64,000 nucleotides of DNA from Rhipidocladum racemiflorum. Taxonomy: Eukaryota; Streptophyta; Magnoliopsida; Poales; Poaceae. A program made the translations under genes and the position numbers. The notes under the pieces were generated by a model. That model made no database searches, was not told the origin of the DNA, and was given only the letters and a program-made list of their open reading frames with translations. Within the stretch, counting starts at the first letter, position 1. Each line of letters opens with the position of its first letter. Where the stretch lies: NCBI GenBank assembly GCA_036346355.1, contig JAYEVF010000026.1, forward strand, positions 1,240,001 to 1,304,000. The letters run 5' to 3'. Shown here piece after piece: positions 32,654 to 43,125 of this stretch.

Positions 32654-33614
32654 CAGGTTCGGCGGGTTCTGCGCCGAGAACGGCGCGGCGACTCCACCCG
32701 CCGCCTCGGTGTCATCCACGTGGATGACCATTGACACGCGGGCTAGAAGCTCCGACGCCGAGAGCTCCGCCTCGGACGTCCTCATGGGGTCGGACGTCCC
32801 GATGTACCTGAACATAGGGTGCACTCGATCCCTGAAGGGCTGAACGCGCCTCTCCATGAACGCACGAATGATGACCTCGCCCGTCAGGCCTCGCACCTTC
32901 CGATCCCTGATCTGCTCAACGATTATCTTCACCTTCTTCTTGTCCTTCGCGTCGGGTCCCCAACCCCATTGGAGACCCGCCTCGGGCAACTTGCCGGTGA
33001 AGACCAGGGCGCTGCCACCCGGGTTCCGGACGTAGAACCACTCGTTGTGCCACCCCCGGTTCGACGACGGTAGCTTCACGTCGATGTAGCCCGCCTTGCG
33101 GCCGCCACGCAGTTGGATGGTAACGCCGCCCAGGGGAGCGGCTACGTCTGACGGCAGCCGCGCCAGGAAGAAGTGCCTCCAGAGCCGCCAGTGGGGTTCG
33201 ATCCCCAAGAAGGCCTCGCACAACGTGATGAAGATCGCGATGTGGAGGGCGCCGTTCGGATTCAAGTGGTGCACCTCCCCCCGGTAGAAGTGCAACAGCC
33301 CGCGGACGAACGGGTGGAGGGGGAGCCCAAATCCGCGCTCGTAGAAGGAGGCGAGCACGATGATCTCCCCGTCGCCCGGCGCAGGGGTCGTAGCCCCCAC
33401 CGGCACCCTCCACTGCTACTCGTCCCGAGGGGGAAGGAACCCCTTCCTCTCTAAACCAAGGATGCGGCCAGCCTCCAACGAGCACGGAGGCCACAACATC
33501 GCCAGGAACGACGAGGAGGCGAGGCGAGAGGCGAGGAAGCAAAGGAGATTTTTTCTATTTTCTCTTTTTGCAGAAAGAACGGATGAGCACGCCCCTTCTC
33601 GCACCTCCCTTGCC

Positions 33615-33624
33615 CTCTTTTATA
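33615..33624 (-). promoter_or_regulatory. TATA box upstream of the large antisense gene
   Basis: Minus strand CTATAAAAGAG, about 120 bases upstream of the proposed ATG at 33499. Confidence 0.6.
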
Positions 33625-33887
33625 GACACCGGGCGGGAACGGCCGCCCCTTCGTGCGAACCGGCGCCCCTCCACGCGAACCGACGCGTTCCCCAACCGTT
33701 CGACTGACACTGCCGCCGGTAACGCGCCACCTTTTCTTTTAAACTCCAATGAGCATTAAATGTTCGGACAGGACAACTGCCTCGCGCCGCGCGCCATGCA
33801 GCCCCGCAGTCTCCGCCGGGTGTAACGGGCCAAAACGCTCCGAAAAAGGTATAACCGGCCCACTGGGCCGCCCGGCCTCGAGGTAGC

Positions 33888-36800
33888 TGTCGGGACCCCG
33901 AATTTGCAAATCCGGACCCTCTGTGTATTCAGCACTAGTCCAGGAACGCGCTAGTGCACACAGTCTTAACATCGGTAAATATCACAATCATACCAATCGA
34001 TATTATCAAGTACTTTATTTAAATAACCAAACTGGTTACTTGACCTTATGGCCAAGTTACAAATATATGCCTTGCAAGGCGAAACTTATTAAAAGAGAAA
34101 TAATAGCAGCGGAAAATCAAATAAACTTCGTGGCGCCATCCAAGATACCACGTGCAATCGATCGGCTCAGGCTCGCATCCCTAAGTAGACGGGTCCTCTT
34201 GGAACTCCTCCTCCGAAATCGGGCGTAATCTCCTCTTCAACTGGTATTGTGTTGAGGCAAGGGTGAGTACTTGGTACTCGACAAGTCATGCATGAATGCA
34301 AGCTAATATACTATATGCATGGCTTGGTACAAAGGAATAGCTCAAGGTATATTTGCAGAAATGACTTTTGACAAATAATATAAGTAGATTCAAAGCGGTA
34401 GAAATAAGTAAAGCATAAATAACTTTTCAAGAAATTTAATAAACATTTTTCCCCATCCTAAACCACATTTCCATCATCTTCATTATTAAACCAACCCAAC
34501 TTTTCAAATCCAAGTTATTTTCAGAAAATCTAACCCTTGACTGTAATTCCCGAGCATTGTCCAGTAACGTGGACTCGGCTATTCAAATAGATTCTACACT
34601 CTGCAGAGGTTATGCACTTTACCCACAAGATACAATCCACTCACCACGTCAGCAGTGAATCGCCATACAAGAGTATGCGAATGAGCGATCATAACAAAGC
34701 CTTTCGGAAGCCTCAAACAACACAGGTGGTCCTCTCCGGTACGTGCTCTACACCATCCCTTCCCTTAGCCAAGGCGAAGTATGGGACCAACACACCGTTA
34801 GATGGGTACCTGGCCACAGCCACGATACGCTCCCCCGTACAATCACACAAAAGGTGTAACTGACACCCTGAGGCTCCACAAGTGAGTCCTTAGCGACTTA
34901 GTCAACTAGGGCCGTCCCATTCCAGCCATGTGGTTGCAAGTATGACCCAGTTCAAAGGCTTGCAAGGTTAAGTCCTTAGAGTGACCAGGGCAAGACTACC
35001 CGAAAAACCAAATCATCACTCCCAATGCCACAACTGGCCCCCTGATTACTCTTGCCACATGCCCCGGTCGAAAACTGTTTATCAAACCCCAGTTGATTAC
35101 CATGCACCACGTGCCATCAACATCACATGATACTTTTCCAAAACAGGTTCAATATATCATTAAGTCAATATTAGCATTTGATTGTCCAAAATCATGTCAT
35201 GAGCACGTAGGTGTCTAAGCAAAGATACTACAACGGTCTAAACCCATGTTGGCAATTTAATAATGTCCAACTAGTAAACCACAACTAGGGTGACAAAGGG
35301 TCATGGCACATACTTAAGTAATCAAGGTGTCATATAGCAAATTGGTATTTATCTAACCCCCATGTTTAAACAAAAGTATCTTTCTAATTAAACTAGCATG
35401 CAATAGTTTAAATCAAAATAGATTTCGAAATGGGATCAACATGGTCAAAGCACAACTTGCCTTCAAAAAGCACTTGCTCTTGGTCTTGAGTTGGATCCTG
35501 AGTTAATACTTCTCCTTCGAATCCTTCCCAAGACTTCAACGCTCTACTCGTAAAGCGTGCAAATAGCAAATACACAAATAAACACTATGCAAAAGATCCC
35601 AAAACTCCAAATAAAATCCATAAACAGAGAGAACATAATTTTCTGGATTTTTAGAAACTGGAATCAATCAAATTTGGAGTTAAAGCATAAAAGTTATGAT
35701 TATTTAAAGTTTAAATAATCAATTAAATAATTTTACAGAGAAAAACTTTAGTCCAAAAATTAAATAAAATTTATATTTAGGTAGATCTTAGTTTTATACA
35801 AATTTAGAAATTTGAATCGCTCAAATCGGAGTTGAAACGCAAAAGTTATAAGCGTTTGAAGTTTGAATCTAAATTTGAAATCATTATTCGAATTAATAAA
35901 TCATTTTCTTTTCGAAATTAATTATTGCGTCGGCATGGACACGTGGCAGCTCTCGATTGGCCTGCTGACGCCAGCCGGTCCATGGGCTTGGTCCACGCCG
36001 GCTCGGGTCCACGGTGGACTCGGTCCACGGCTCACGTGGATCGACATGTGGGCCCACTCGGGTGACGTCATCGGCCGACGTCACGGAGCTCACCACGCGC
36101 CGACAGTGGGACTCCACTGTGACGTCATGGGTGACGCGTCGGCGCTTAGCTGGGTTAGCCAGCGACATGCGGGCCCTCTTCCGACACGCGGGCCTCGCGT
36201 GTCGGCGTCTACACGCACGCTGCGGCGTGGGCCGGCGCCACCGTCGGTCCAACTTCCCGACACGTGGCGCAATCTCGTCCGTTGGTTTGAAAATCAACGG
36301 CGCGGATTAGATCCAGGGTTAACACGTTGAAACTACTCGATGCTCGTGGGCCGTTCGATCTAGATCGGACGGTCCAGATCTAATCCTATAATCGCCTTTG
36401 CTACAAAGACGTGGCGATTGTGAACCGTTGGATCTTGATCCAACGGTCCAGATCTAATCGGGTTTCTAGGGTTTGGGAAACACGTGAACTCACCGTTGCC
36501 GTCCGATCTGGATCCAACGGTGCACGAAGCTCAGGGACGGTGATGGCACGCGGCGGCGCTGGCTTGACCGGAGACGGGGACGACGACCTTGCCGTCGGCG
36601 TTTCTGGCGCGCTCCGGCCGGCGAGGTACTCGAACGCTGCCTCGTCTTGGGGAATCCGGATCTGGGCTTGATGACGGCGGAGGACGACGGACGGCAGCAA
36701 TATCGGCGTTTAATCGCGGCGGAACAGACTTCCAACTCCGGCGAGCAATAACGGCGAGACGGTGGGGATCCTAGCGGCGCGAGCTAGGGTTTCGGAACCG

Positions 36801-37456
36801 GCGTGGGATGGCGATCCTCGGGGTATGCCCCGGGCATTAAATAGCCTCGGCGTCTGCGGCGAACGGAGACCTAGCTCTCCACTACGGCCCGACATTTGGC
36901 GGCGGAGTCCAGCTTCGGACTGGGCGGAGATTTATGAAATCGTGGCCGTCCACGTGGCACAACCAACGGCCACGATCGCGCTGGCGCGCGGCCGGTCCGA
37001 TCCGGACACGGCTTCAGTGCAGGTTTGACGGATCTCACCGTTGGATCTTGATCCAACGGTTGGGATTGATTAGGGTTAGGAGTGGGTTGGTCGAGTCAAC
37101 TGGCTCGGTCGGACTCGAGTCCGACTTCGATCGGATGAACAAGATTTGACCCGAGTTGGATTTTCCAGCGATTTAATATTTAAAATAATTCCCGATAATT
37201 CATTTAATTCATTAAAAATAGCAAATGACTCGAAAAATTCAGAAAAATTCTGGAAAATATTTTGGATCATTTTGGACTCAAATAAAATATTTCCAACAAA
37301 ATTTTATTTGCAAAATTAAATTCTTTAATTATTTCAAAATGGAATAAATTCAAATAAATTCCAAATAAATCCAAATAAATTCCAGAAAATTCCAAAATTC
37401 ACCAAGGTGCCAAATCACACATGAATTTAAGGAAAGCAAAATTTTGGGGTGTTACA
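33888..37456 (-). repeat. 3' LTR of minus-strand chromovirus (3569 bases)
   Basis: Long AT-rich R-U5 part (33888-35930) and GC-rich promoter side. TATA-like TATTTAATGC (minus) lies near 36836-36845. Palindromes of the type CCGTTGGATC-TT-GATCCAACGG are at 36425-36446 and 37038-37059, and CCGTTGGTTTGAAAATCAACGG is at about 36279-36300. The ORFs of 100-155 codons here are not supported as genes. Confidence 0.93.
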
Positions 37457-39612
37457 AACCTCCCCTTAATAGAATCTCGTCCCGAGATTCAGGCTCACTA
37501 AAGGAATAGGTTTGGAAATTCTTCCTTCAAATCCTCTTCAAGCTCCCAAGTCGCTTCGCTTTCTTCATGGTTGCTCCATCAACTCTACAGAAACGGGTTG
37601 ACTTGTTTCTAGTTTCTCGATCCATTGTGTCTAGAATCCTCACAGATGTTCCTTATAAGTCAAATCCTCATGCAACTCAATTGACTCTAGCGGTGTCTGC
37701 TCTCAGAACTCGGAGACATTTCTTCAACTGGGACACATGGAATACATCATGTACCCTCGCTAACGATCGTGGCAACTCCGGTGATAAGCAACTTCGCCTC
37801 TGCGGCTCAAAATCTTAAATGGTCCAACATAACGGGTGCAAGTTTCCCTTTGGCATGGAACCTCTTAACTCCCCGAGAGGCGTAACTCACGAGGTATACA
37901 AAGTCTTCTTGTTCAAAACTCAAGTCTCGGCGACGATTGTCATCATAAATCTTTTGTCGAGATTGGGCTATCTTCAACCTTTCCCTAATCATGGAGATCT
38001 GCTCTTCAGCCTCTTGAAGAATATCAGGCCCAAAGACACGGCGCCACGGTCTCATTCCAATTCAATGGCGTCCGACAGGGTCGACCATACAAAGGCCTCA
38101 AAAGGTGACATCTCAGAACTAGCCTCGATAACTATTGTTGTAATCGAACTCGGCATCACGGCAAACTCTTATCCCAAGAGGTAGCATAAGCTAATGCACA
38201 AGCTCTTAGCATATCCTCCAAAATCTGGTTGACTCTTTCGGTCTGTCCATCCGTCTGTGGATGATAAGGTACATCTTGAAGTTTAAACGGGTTCCCATGG
38301 CCTCATGCAACTTATTCCAGAACCTTGAGGTAAATTGGGTACCTCTGTCCGATACAATCCTCTTTGGCACTCCGTGCAAACAGACAATCCTGATCATGTA
38401 CAACTCGCTAACTTATCTCCCGAGTAAGTGGTCTTCACGGGATAAAATGGGCTACTTTAGTCAGCGATCCACTATAACCCATATGGAGTCATAACCTCCT
38501 TGAGTCTTCGACAAACCGGTAATGAAATCCATTCCGATTTCCTCCCACTTCCACTCGAGGTATTTTCGTGGTGTAACAATCCTGCTGGTTTCGATGCATT
38601 GCCTTGACTCTCGGCATACGTCGCACAATGCAACATGCTCGGCAACTTCACGCTTCATACTTGGCCACCGTAATCTCTCCTTGAGATCCTCGATACATCT
38701 TGGCGCTTCCAGATGAATTGAGTACTTGAGTCATGGGCTTCCTCCAAAATCGATCGCTTTAACTCCTCCTTGTCGTGCACACAAATCCGATCCTTCATCC
38801 ACAACGTGCCTTGTTCATCCAATTTGAAGTCCTCTGCCTTGCCTTCCTCCTTGATGGACTTAATCCTGCGGATCCTGTCATCATCCTTTTCCGTCCTTCT
38901 CGGATCTGATCCTCTAGGGTAGGCTTTACTTCCAATGCGGCCAAGAATCCGCTAGGTACAACCTCAATCTTCATCTTTCGAAAATCCTCACATAACTCAT
39001 CCTGACTTGTGGCTATGCAACGCACTCACGGTATGGCTTTTCCGACTCAGAGCATCGGCTACTACGTTGGCCTTCCCGGATGGTAATGGATTCCAACATT
39101 ATAGTCCTTGATCAACTCTAACCATCTCCTCGCCTCATATTCAGATCCGATCGGGTGAATATGTACTTAAGGCTCTTATGATCCGTATATACTTCACATC
39201 TGCTTTCCAATCGAGATAGTGACGCCATATTTTCAAAGCATGCACTACGGCTAACTCTAGGTCATGTATCGGATAATTTTCCTCATGCGGCCTCAACTGC
39301 CTTGATGCATAAGTTTAATTTACCTTTCCATTCTCGTGACAAGACACATCCAAGTCCTTGGCGCGACAAGGCGTCACAATAAATATCGAAGCTTTGAGCA
39401 ACATCCGTAGAACTAACACCGGCCGATGTCAATCGCTTCTTCACTCTGAAATCCTTTCTCACATTCTCAGCGTCCATGCAACCTTCTTTTCCTTCTTCAG
39501 CAATTGCGTAAGAGGTTTCGCAATTGTCGAAAAGCCTTCGATGAAACGGCGGTAGTATCCTGCCATTCCAAGGAAACTCCGAATCTGGGTCACCGTCTTC
39601 GGTTGCTCCCAA
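37457..39612 (-). pseudogene. Minus-strand chromovirus RNase H end, integrase and chromodomain, decayed
   Basis: Fragments match the plus-strand copy: FDIYCDALSRQGLGCVL (39460-39330), REVAEHVALCDVC with the frame lost right after it (38650-38600), WEEIGMDFITGL, GVPKRIVSDRGTQFTSRFW (38380-38320), and SRGVKRFHAKGKLAP near 37860. The chromodomain stretch at 37500-37700 is readable only in pieces. Very many 1-3 base indels, often where the other copy has CAG or CTG. Confidence 0.88.
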
Positions 39613-40640
39613 TGTAACACAGCTTCTACTTTGCTTGGATCCACAGCGACTCCCTCTGCGGTCATTACATGTCCAAGAAACTCCACCTTGTCCTTCCAGA
39701 AATCACACTTGCTGAACTTGGCGAAAAGTTGCTGTTCCCTCAGCTTTTCCAAAACTCGCCTTAAGTGTTCGGCATGTTCATCCTCTGTCTTGGAGTAGAT
39801 TAGGATATCGTCTATGAACACGACGACAAACTTGTCCAAATATTCCATGAACACCTTATTCATCATATTCATGAAATAAAGCGCGTTAAATCGCCAAAGG
39901 ACATAATCAGAACTCGTAATGTCCATATCTTGACGAGAATGCAGTCTTGAATATCTGCTGATCGGATCTTCAATCGATGGTATCCCGATCTCGTGATCAA
40001 TCTTGGAGAAAACTCCGGCTCCTCTTAACTGATCAAACAAATCATCAATCCTGGTAGCGGATACTTATTTTTCACGGTGACTTCATTGAGTGCACGGTAG
40101 TCAATGCACATCCCGAAACTCCCGCCCTTCTTCTTGACAAACAAAACTGGTGCTCCCCACTGTGACTATCTTGTTCTGATAAATCCTTTCTATATTAACT
40201 CCTCGATCTGTTTCTTCATTTCTTCCATCTCCTCGTTAGACATTAGTTAGGGTCTGTTTGCTATCGGTCTTGTGCACTGTACAAGCTCTATCACAAACTC
40301 TATGTCCCCTGTCTGGCGGCATACCTGTAGATCTTCTGGGAAAACATCGGGTACTCACTCACTACCGGAACATCCTCTATGCTGATTGCCTTGGTATCAA
40401 GTTAACCATCAACTGTCCATCTCTAACCAAGCAGTGGCTTGAAATTCCACTTTCTTCCCACACTGCTCTCAATCGAGATAGTCCTTCGTCCACAATCCAA
40501 TACAGCCTTGTGCTTGGATAACCAATCCATTCCCAATATAACATCTAAGGTCCGGGTCTCCAAAATTATAAGGTTTGCTAGGAACTCTATTCCATCTATT
40601 AATATTCTCACCCTAACATCCTACTTCCGCTCGGAGTTCG
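39459..40640 (-). pseudogene. Minus-strand chromovirus protease end and reverse transcriptase
   Basis: RILIDGIEFLANLIILETRT and DVILGMDWLSKHKAVLDCG at 40611-40450 are the protease end. RT gives FDQLRGAGVFSKID, then a scrambled stretch at 39900-39990, then FVVVFIDDILIYSKT (the usual FIDDIL active site), KFSKCDFWKDKVEFLGHV and FLGMAGYYRRFIEGFS. The scrambled stretch lies at the same place as a break in the plus-strand copy. Confidence 0.88.
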
Positions 40641-40799
40641 GAACTGTGGGTTTGAACTAACAGATGCACTTAAGTCTTGCCATTCTCAAGTCATTTCTAG
40701 TAGCAAAGCCTTGCGAAACAAACGAATGCGAAGCTCGAGTCAAACAAAATCACAGGTGTATCGAGTTAACAAGTAACTTACCCAAAGACGACGTCAGTA

Positions 40800-41919
40800 G
40801 CATTCTCGCAGTGCATCTGCGGTGACATGGTTGACTCGGCCTCTCACCACGGTGCAGGGTGTGGCTCTGTGCCGGGCGCCCTAGCTGGGTGGTTCCTAGA
40901 TTGAAGCGAATCGGGTCGCCTCTGGCTGTCTTCTTTGGACAATGTTGGCAAAGTGTCCTCGCTCGTTGCGATTGTAGCAAGCGTCTCACTGTTCCTTCTT
41001 TGGCTGCCTGGTAGCGTTTCTAGCGGGGTGAGGGTCCGTAGTTTTGATTGGCAGGTCTTGGTGCCGGGATGGTGTCCTTGTTGCATTCTCGTGGTTGGAA
41101 TCAAGAATTGATTTGGTGCAACTCTCGGTATGTTGCGTTCCACTGGCGTGATCCTTGTCGTTGCATCCTGCGCTTCTGTTCTCATCCAGTTCCTTGCGCT
41201 TTGTCCTCAAGAATAAGCGCCTTATTCACCAACTCTTGGAAATCTGGAAAGGTGTGGGTGATCAACCCTACTTGCAATCCCGAGTTGAGTCCCTTCATGA
41301 AACGAGACTGCCTAGATTTATCCGTCGCTACATCCTCAAAGCGTGGCGTGCTAGCTGTGTGAACTTGTTCGTAGTCGGCCACCTTGGTGATTACCTTGCT
41401 TCAAAGGTTCTGAACTCCTCCTTCTTAAGGTCCATGATTCCTTCAGCACGTGATACTGTCGAATGCACCGTGAACTCTTCCCAAGTGATATCTTGAGGGT
41501 TCTCTGCGTGGCACAGTTCTCCCACCATTCTGGCCATGTTCCTTCCAACCGATGAGAAGCGTAAAGTACCTTCTCATTCCCTATGCATTGAGCTATGTGT
41601 AGCTTCCTCTCAATTGATCTTAACCAATCGTCGGCCTCCAACGGATTGGCATTCCCAGAAGAAAGTGGGTGGGTGAGTCCTCATGAACTCGACACCTTGT
41701 ATTCTCGGCGTGGTCCCCGATTAACTTGATTAGCAAGTGGCCTGAGCAAAGGACGTGCTGCATTTGTTGCATCATAGCATGCATCAATCGGGTCTCGAGC
41801 AGCAAGAAATGCTCCAAAATTCTGCACATCCAAAGCGGTGCCGGTGCTCCATCATTGGGGTTTTCTGTTTGGCGAGATTCACTCCCATTGCTTCCAAAGT
41901 TCCCACGGGTGTTCACCAT
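40800..41919 (-). pseudogene. Minus-strand chromovirus gag, broken
   Basis: ATG at 41919 gives VNTRGNFGSNGS, then LMHAMMQQMQHV. The capsid domain continues in other frames (EADDWLRSIERKLHIAQCIGNEKVLYASHRLEG at 41641-41540; SRFMKGLNSGLQVGL near 41310). The C-terminal basic region and zinc knuckle are not readable in one frame. Confidence 0.82.
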
Positions 41920-42196
41920 CCTGCTGATTGCTCTAGGTTTAGAGATGAGAGGGAAACAAGAATAGACAAGTAATATGGAACTTATGCGGGCGAAAGGGGT
42001 AACTTTAAGGTCCATCTTTATTATTAATAACTTGGTATGGCTGCTTACAATGCCTAAGGGCCTTGCAACACATAATGCACACTCGACAAACAAAGCAAAT
42101 CCAAATCGAACTAACTCGAATATAACGCCTAAAGGGTAACTCTTTATTCTATGACGCGACTCGGCGAAGGAGTCTCACTATAGAACCTATGCTCAC

Positions 42197-42907
42197 TCAT
42201 CGAGAAAACCTCCACGGCACAGTGCGGGTCTGCGGCATAGGCGCGAAAGCTTGATCGCCATGTCCAGCGACTATGTCATCTGTGGTAGTCGAAGAAGCGG
42301 TGTCCTCATCGAGATCGACTCCTACGGATCTGGCTCGTGTGGCTAAATCGGCTCTGGGTCTGTCCATTACAAAGTCATCTCCAACTCGCCAATCCTTCGT
42401 AGAAGGTGTGCCACATACTCTTGAGCTTCCCGCCATCTGCTCTTCTCTGCCGTGATCTCCTTGCGGGCCTTCTGTAGCTCCTTGCTTGTATTATCTAGTA
42501 CATCTTCCTGGCGACGACGAATCGTGCCAACCGTGGTAACCGTGGCATTCTCATCCTGAATCGCCTTCGGTCAAGAAGGTTATCGCTGCGGATGATAACG
42601 GAACACCGTGCTTTCCAACTCTCCTGGCGTGGATATCGGGTAATGTGCCGCATTGCTCGTCGTGAAACTTCTTGGATACCCATCTCGCATTGTAGATCTT
42701 CTAGCAAAGGCAGTGTATCGGCCATTGCCTGGCCCCTCTTCCCGACAGTACCTCAATCCTCACGTCACAAGCCTTGATCAATCCTGCTTGTCTGATCACT
42801 TCCACTTGGTATTGGGGCTTCTCAAAATCTCCGAGAGTTTGTAGCATGTGCCAAAGTTCCGCGGCGTGACCAACTCCTAGATCAACGTAGTTGAACTCTT
42901 CCTCCAT
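42197..42907 (-). pseudogene. Pre-gag ORF of minus-strand chromovirus, broken
   Basis: Lies between the primer site and gag. ATG at 42907 gives LGDFEKPQYQVEVIRQAGLIKACDVRI. Later parts in other frames read MGIQEVSRRAMRHITR and EDTASSTTTDDIVAGHG. The plus-strand copy has the matching ORF at 57819-58538. Function is unknown. Confidence 0.7.
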
Positions 42908-43109
42908 CTGTCACAAGAGTGCTTTTCGTAAGAACTCGGAATTTTCAAATTGTGACAAGGTAAGGGAAAATTTCAGCAAAAGACGAGAAAAGAGAGAAGG
43001 GGATAAGTCGAGATGTCATTTCTTGTCTTCACAAATTTTCAGATTTAGAAAATAGGTTTTATCCTCACTACGACCATTCTAGCTTAGGGTTGAGCCTCAC
43101 AATAAGTAT

Positions 43110-43121
43110 GGCTCGATACCA
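43110..43121 (-). other. Primer binding site of minus-strand chromovirus
   Basis: TGGTATCGAGCC on the minus strand, close to the Met-tRNA type TGGTATCAGAGC, four bases from the LTR. Confidence 0.85.
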
Positions 43122-43125
43122 CCTC

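Larger units (their letters stand above)
30435..33499 (-). pseudogene. Large antisense gene of Tat-2: four exons, PF04195-like domain plus coiled coil
   Basis: Proposed exons on the minus strand are 33499-32654, 32577-32158, 32078-31481 and 31398-30435. Introns of 76, 79 and 82 bases have CTG|GTAGGT...CGCAG|GG, GCG|GTAAGT...GTGCAG|GG and TCG|GTAAGG...TTTGCAG|TG. All are phase 0 and join the open frames. Exon 1 carries the PF04195-like domain (VLASFYERGFGLPLHPFV, LNPNGALHIAIF). Exon 2 is basic then acidic (RREERKKAEAARKKEERAA, SSESSEDIGGDSG). Exon 3 is low complexity ending in a helical part (LDDMAEYCDWSALEE). Exon 4 is a coiled coil rich in Glu/Arg/Ala with a hydrophobic segment (LLGLILGPSSLFALM). 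Stops at 33416, 32269 and 30576 (TAG) and 31748 (TGA), plus shifts near 31980 and 30910, inactivate this copy. A start at 33406, after the first stop, is also possible. Function is unknown. Confidence 0.7.

Noticed and set aside
35863..36330. 155-codon ORF in the chromovirus LTR (also 45078-45503, 54588-55218 region)
   Set aside because: It lies in LTR promoter-side sequence, changes frame between LTR copies, and keeps no protein similarity between copies.
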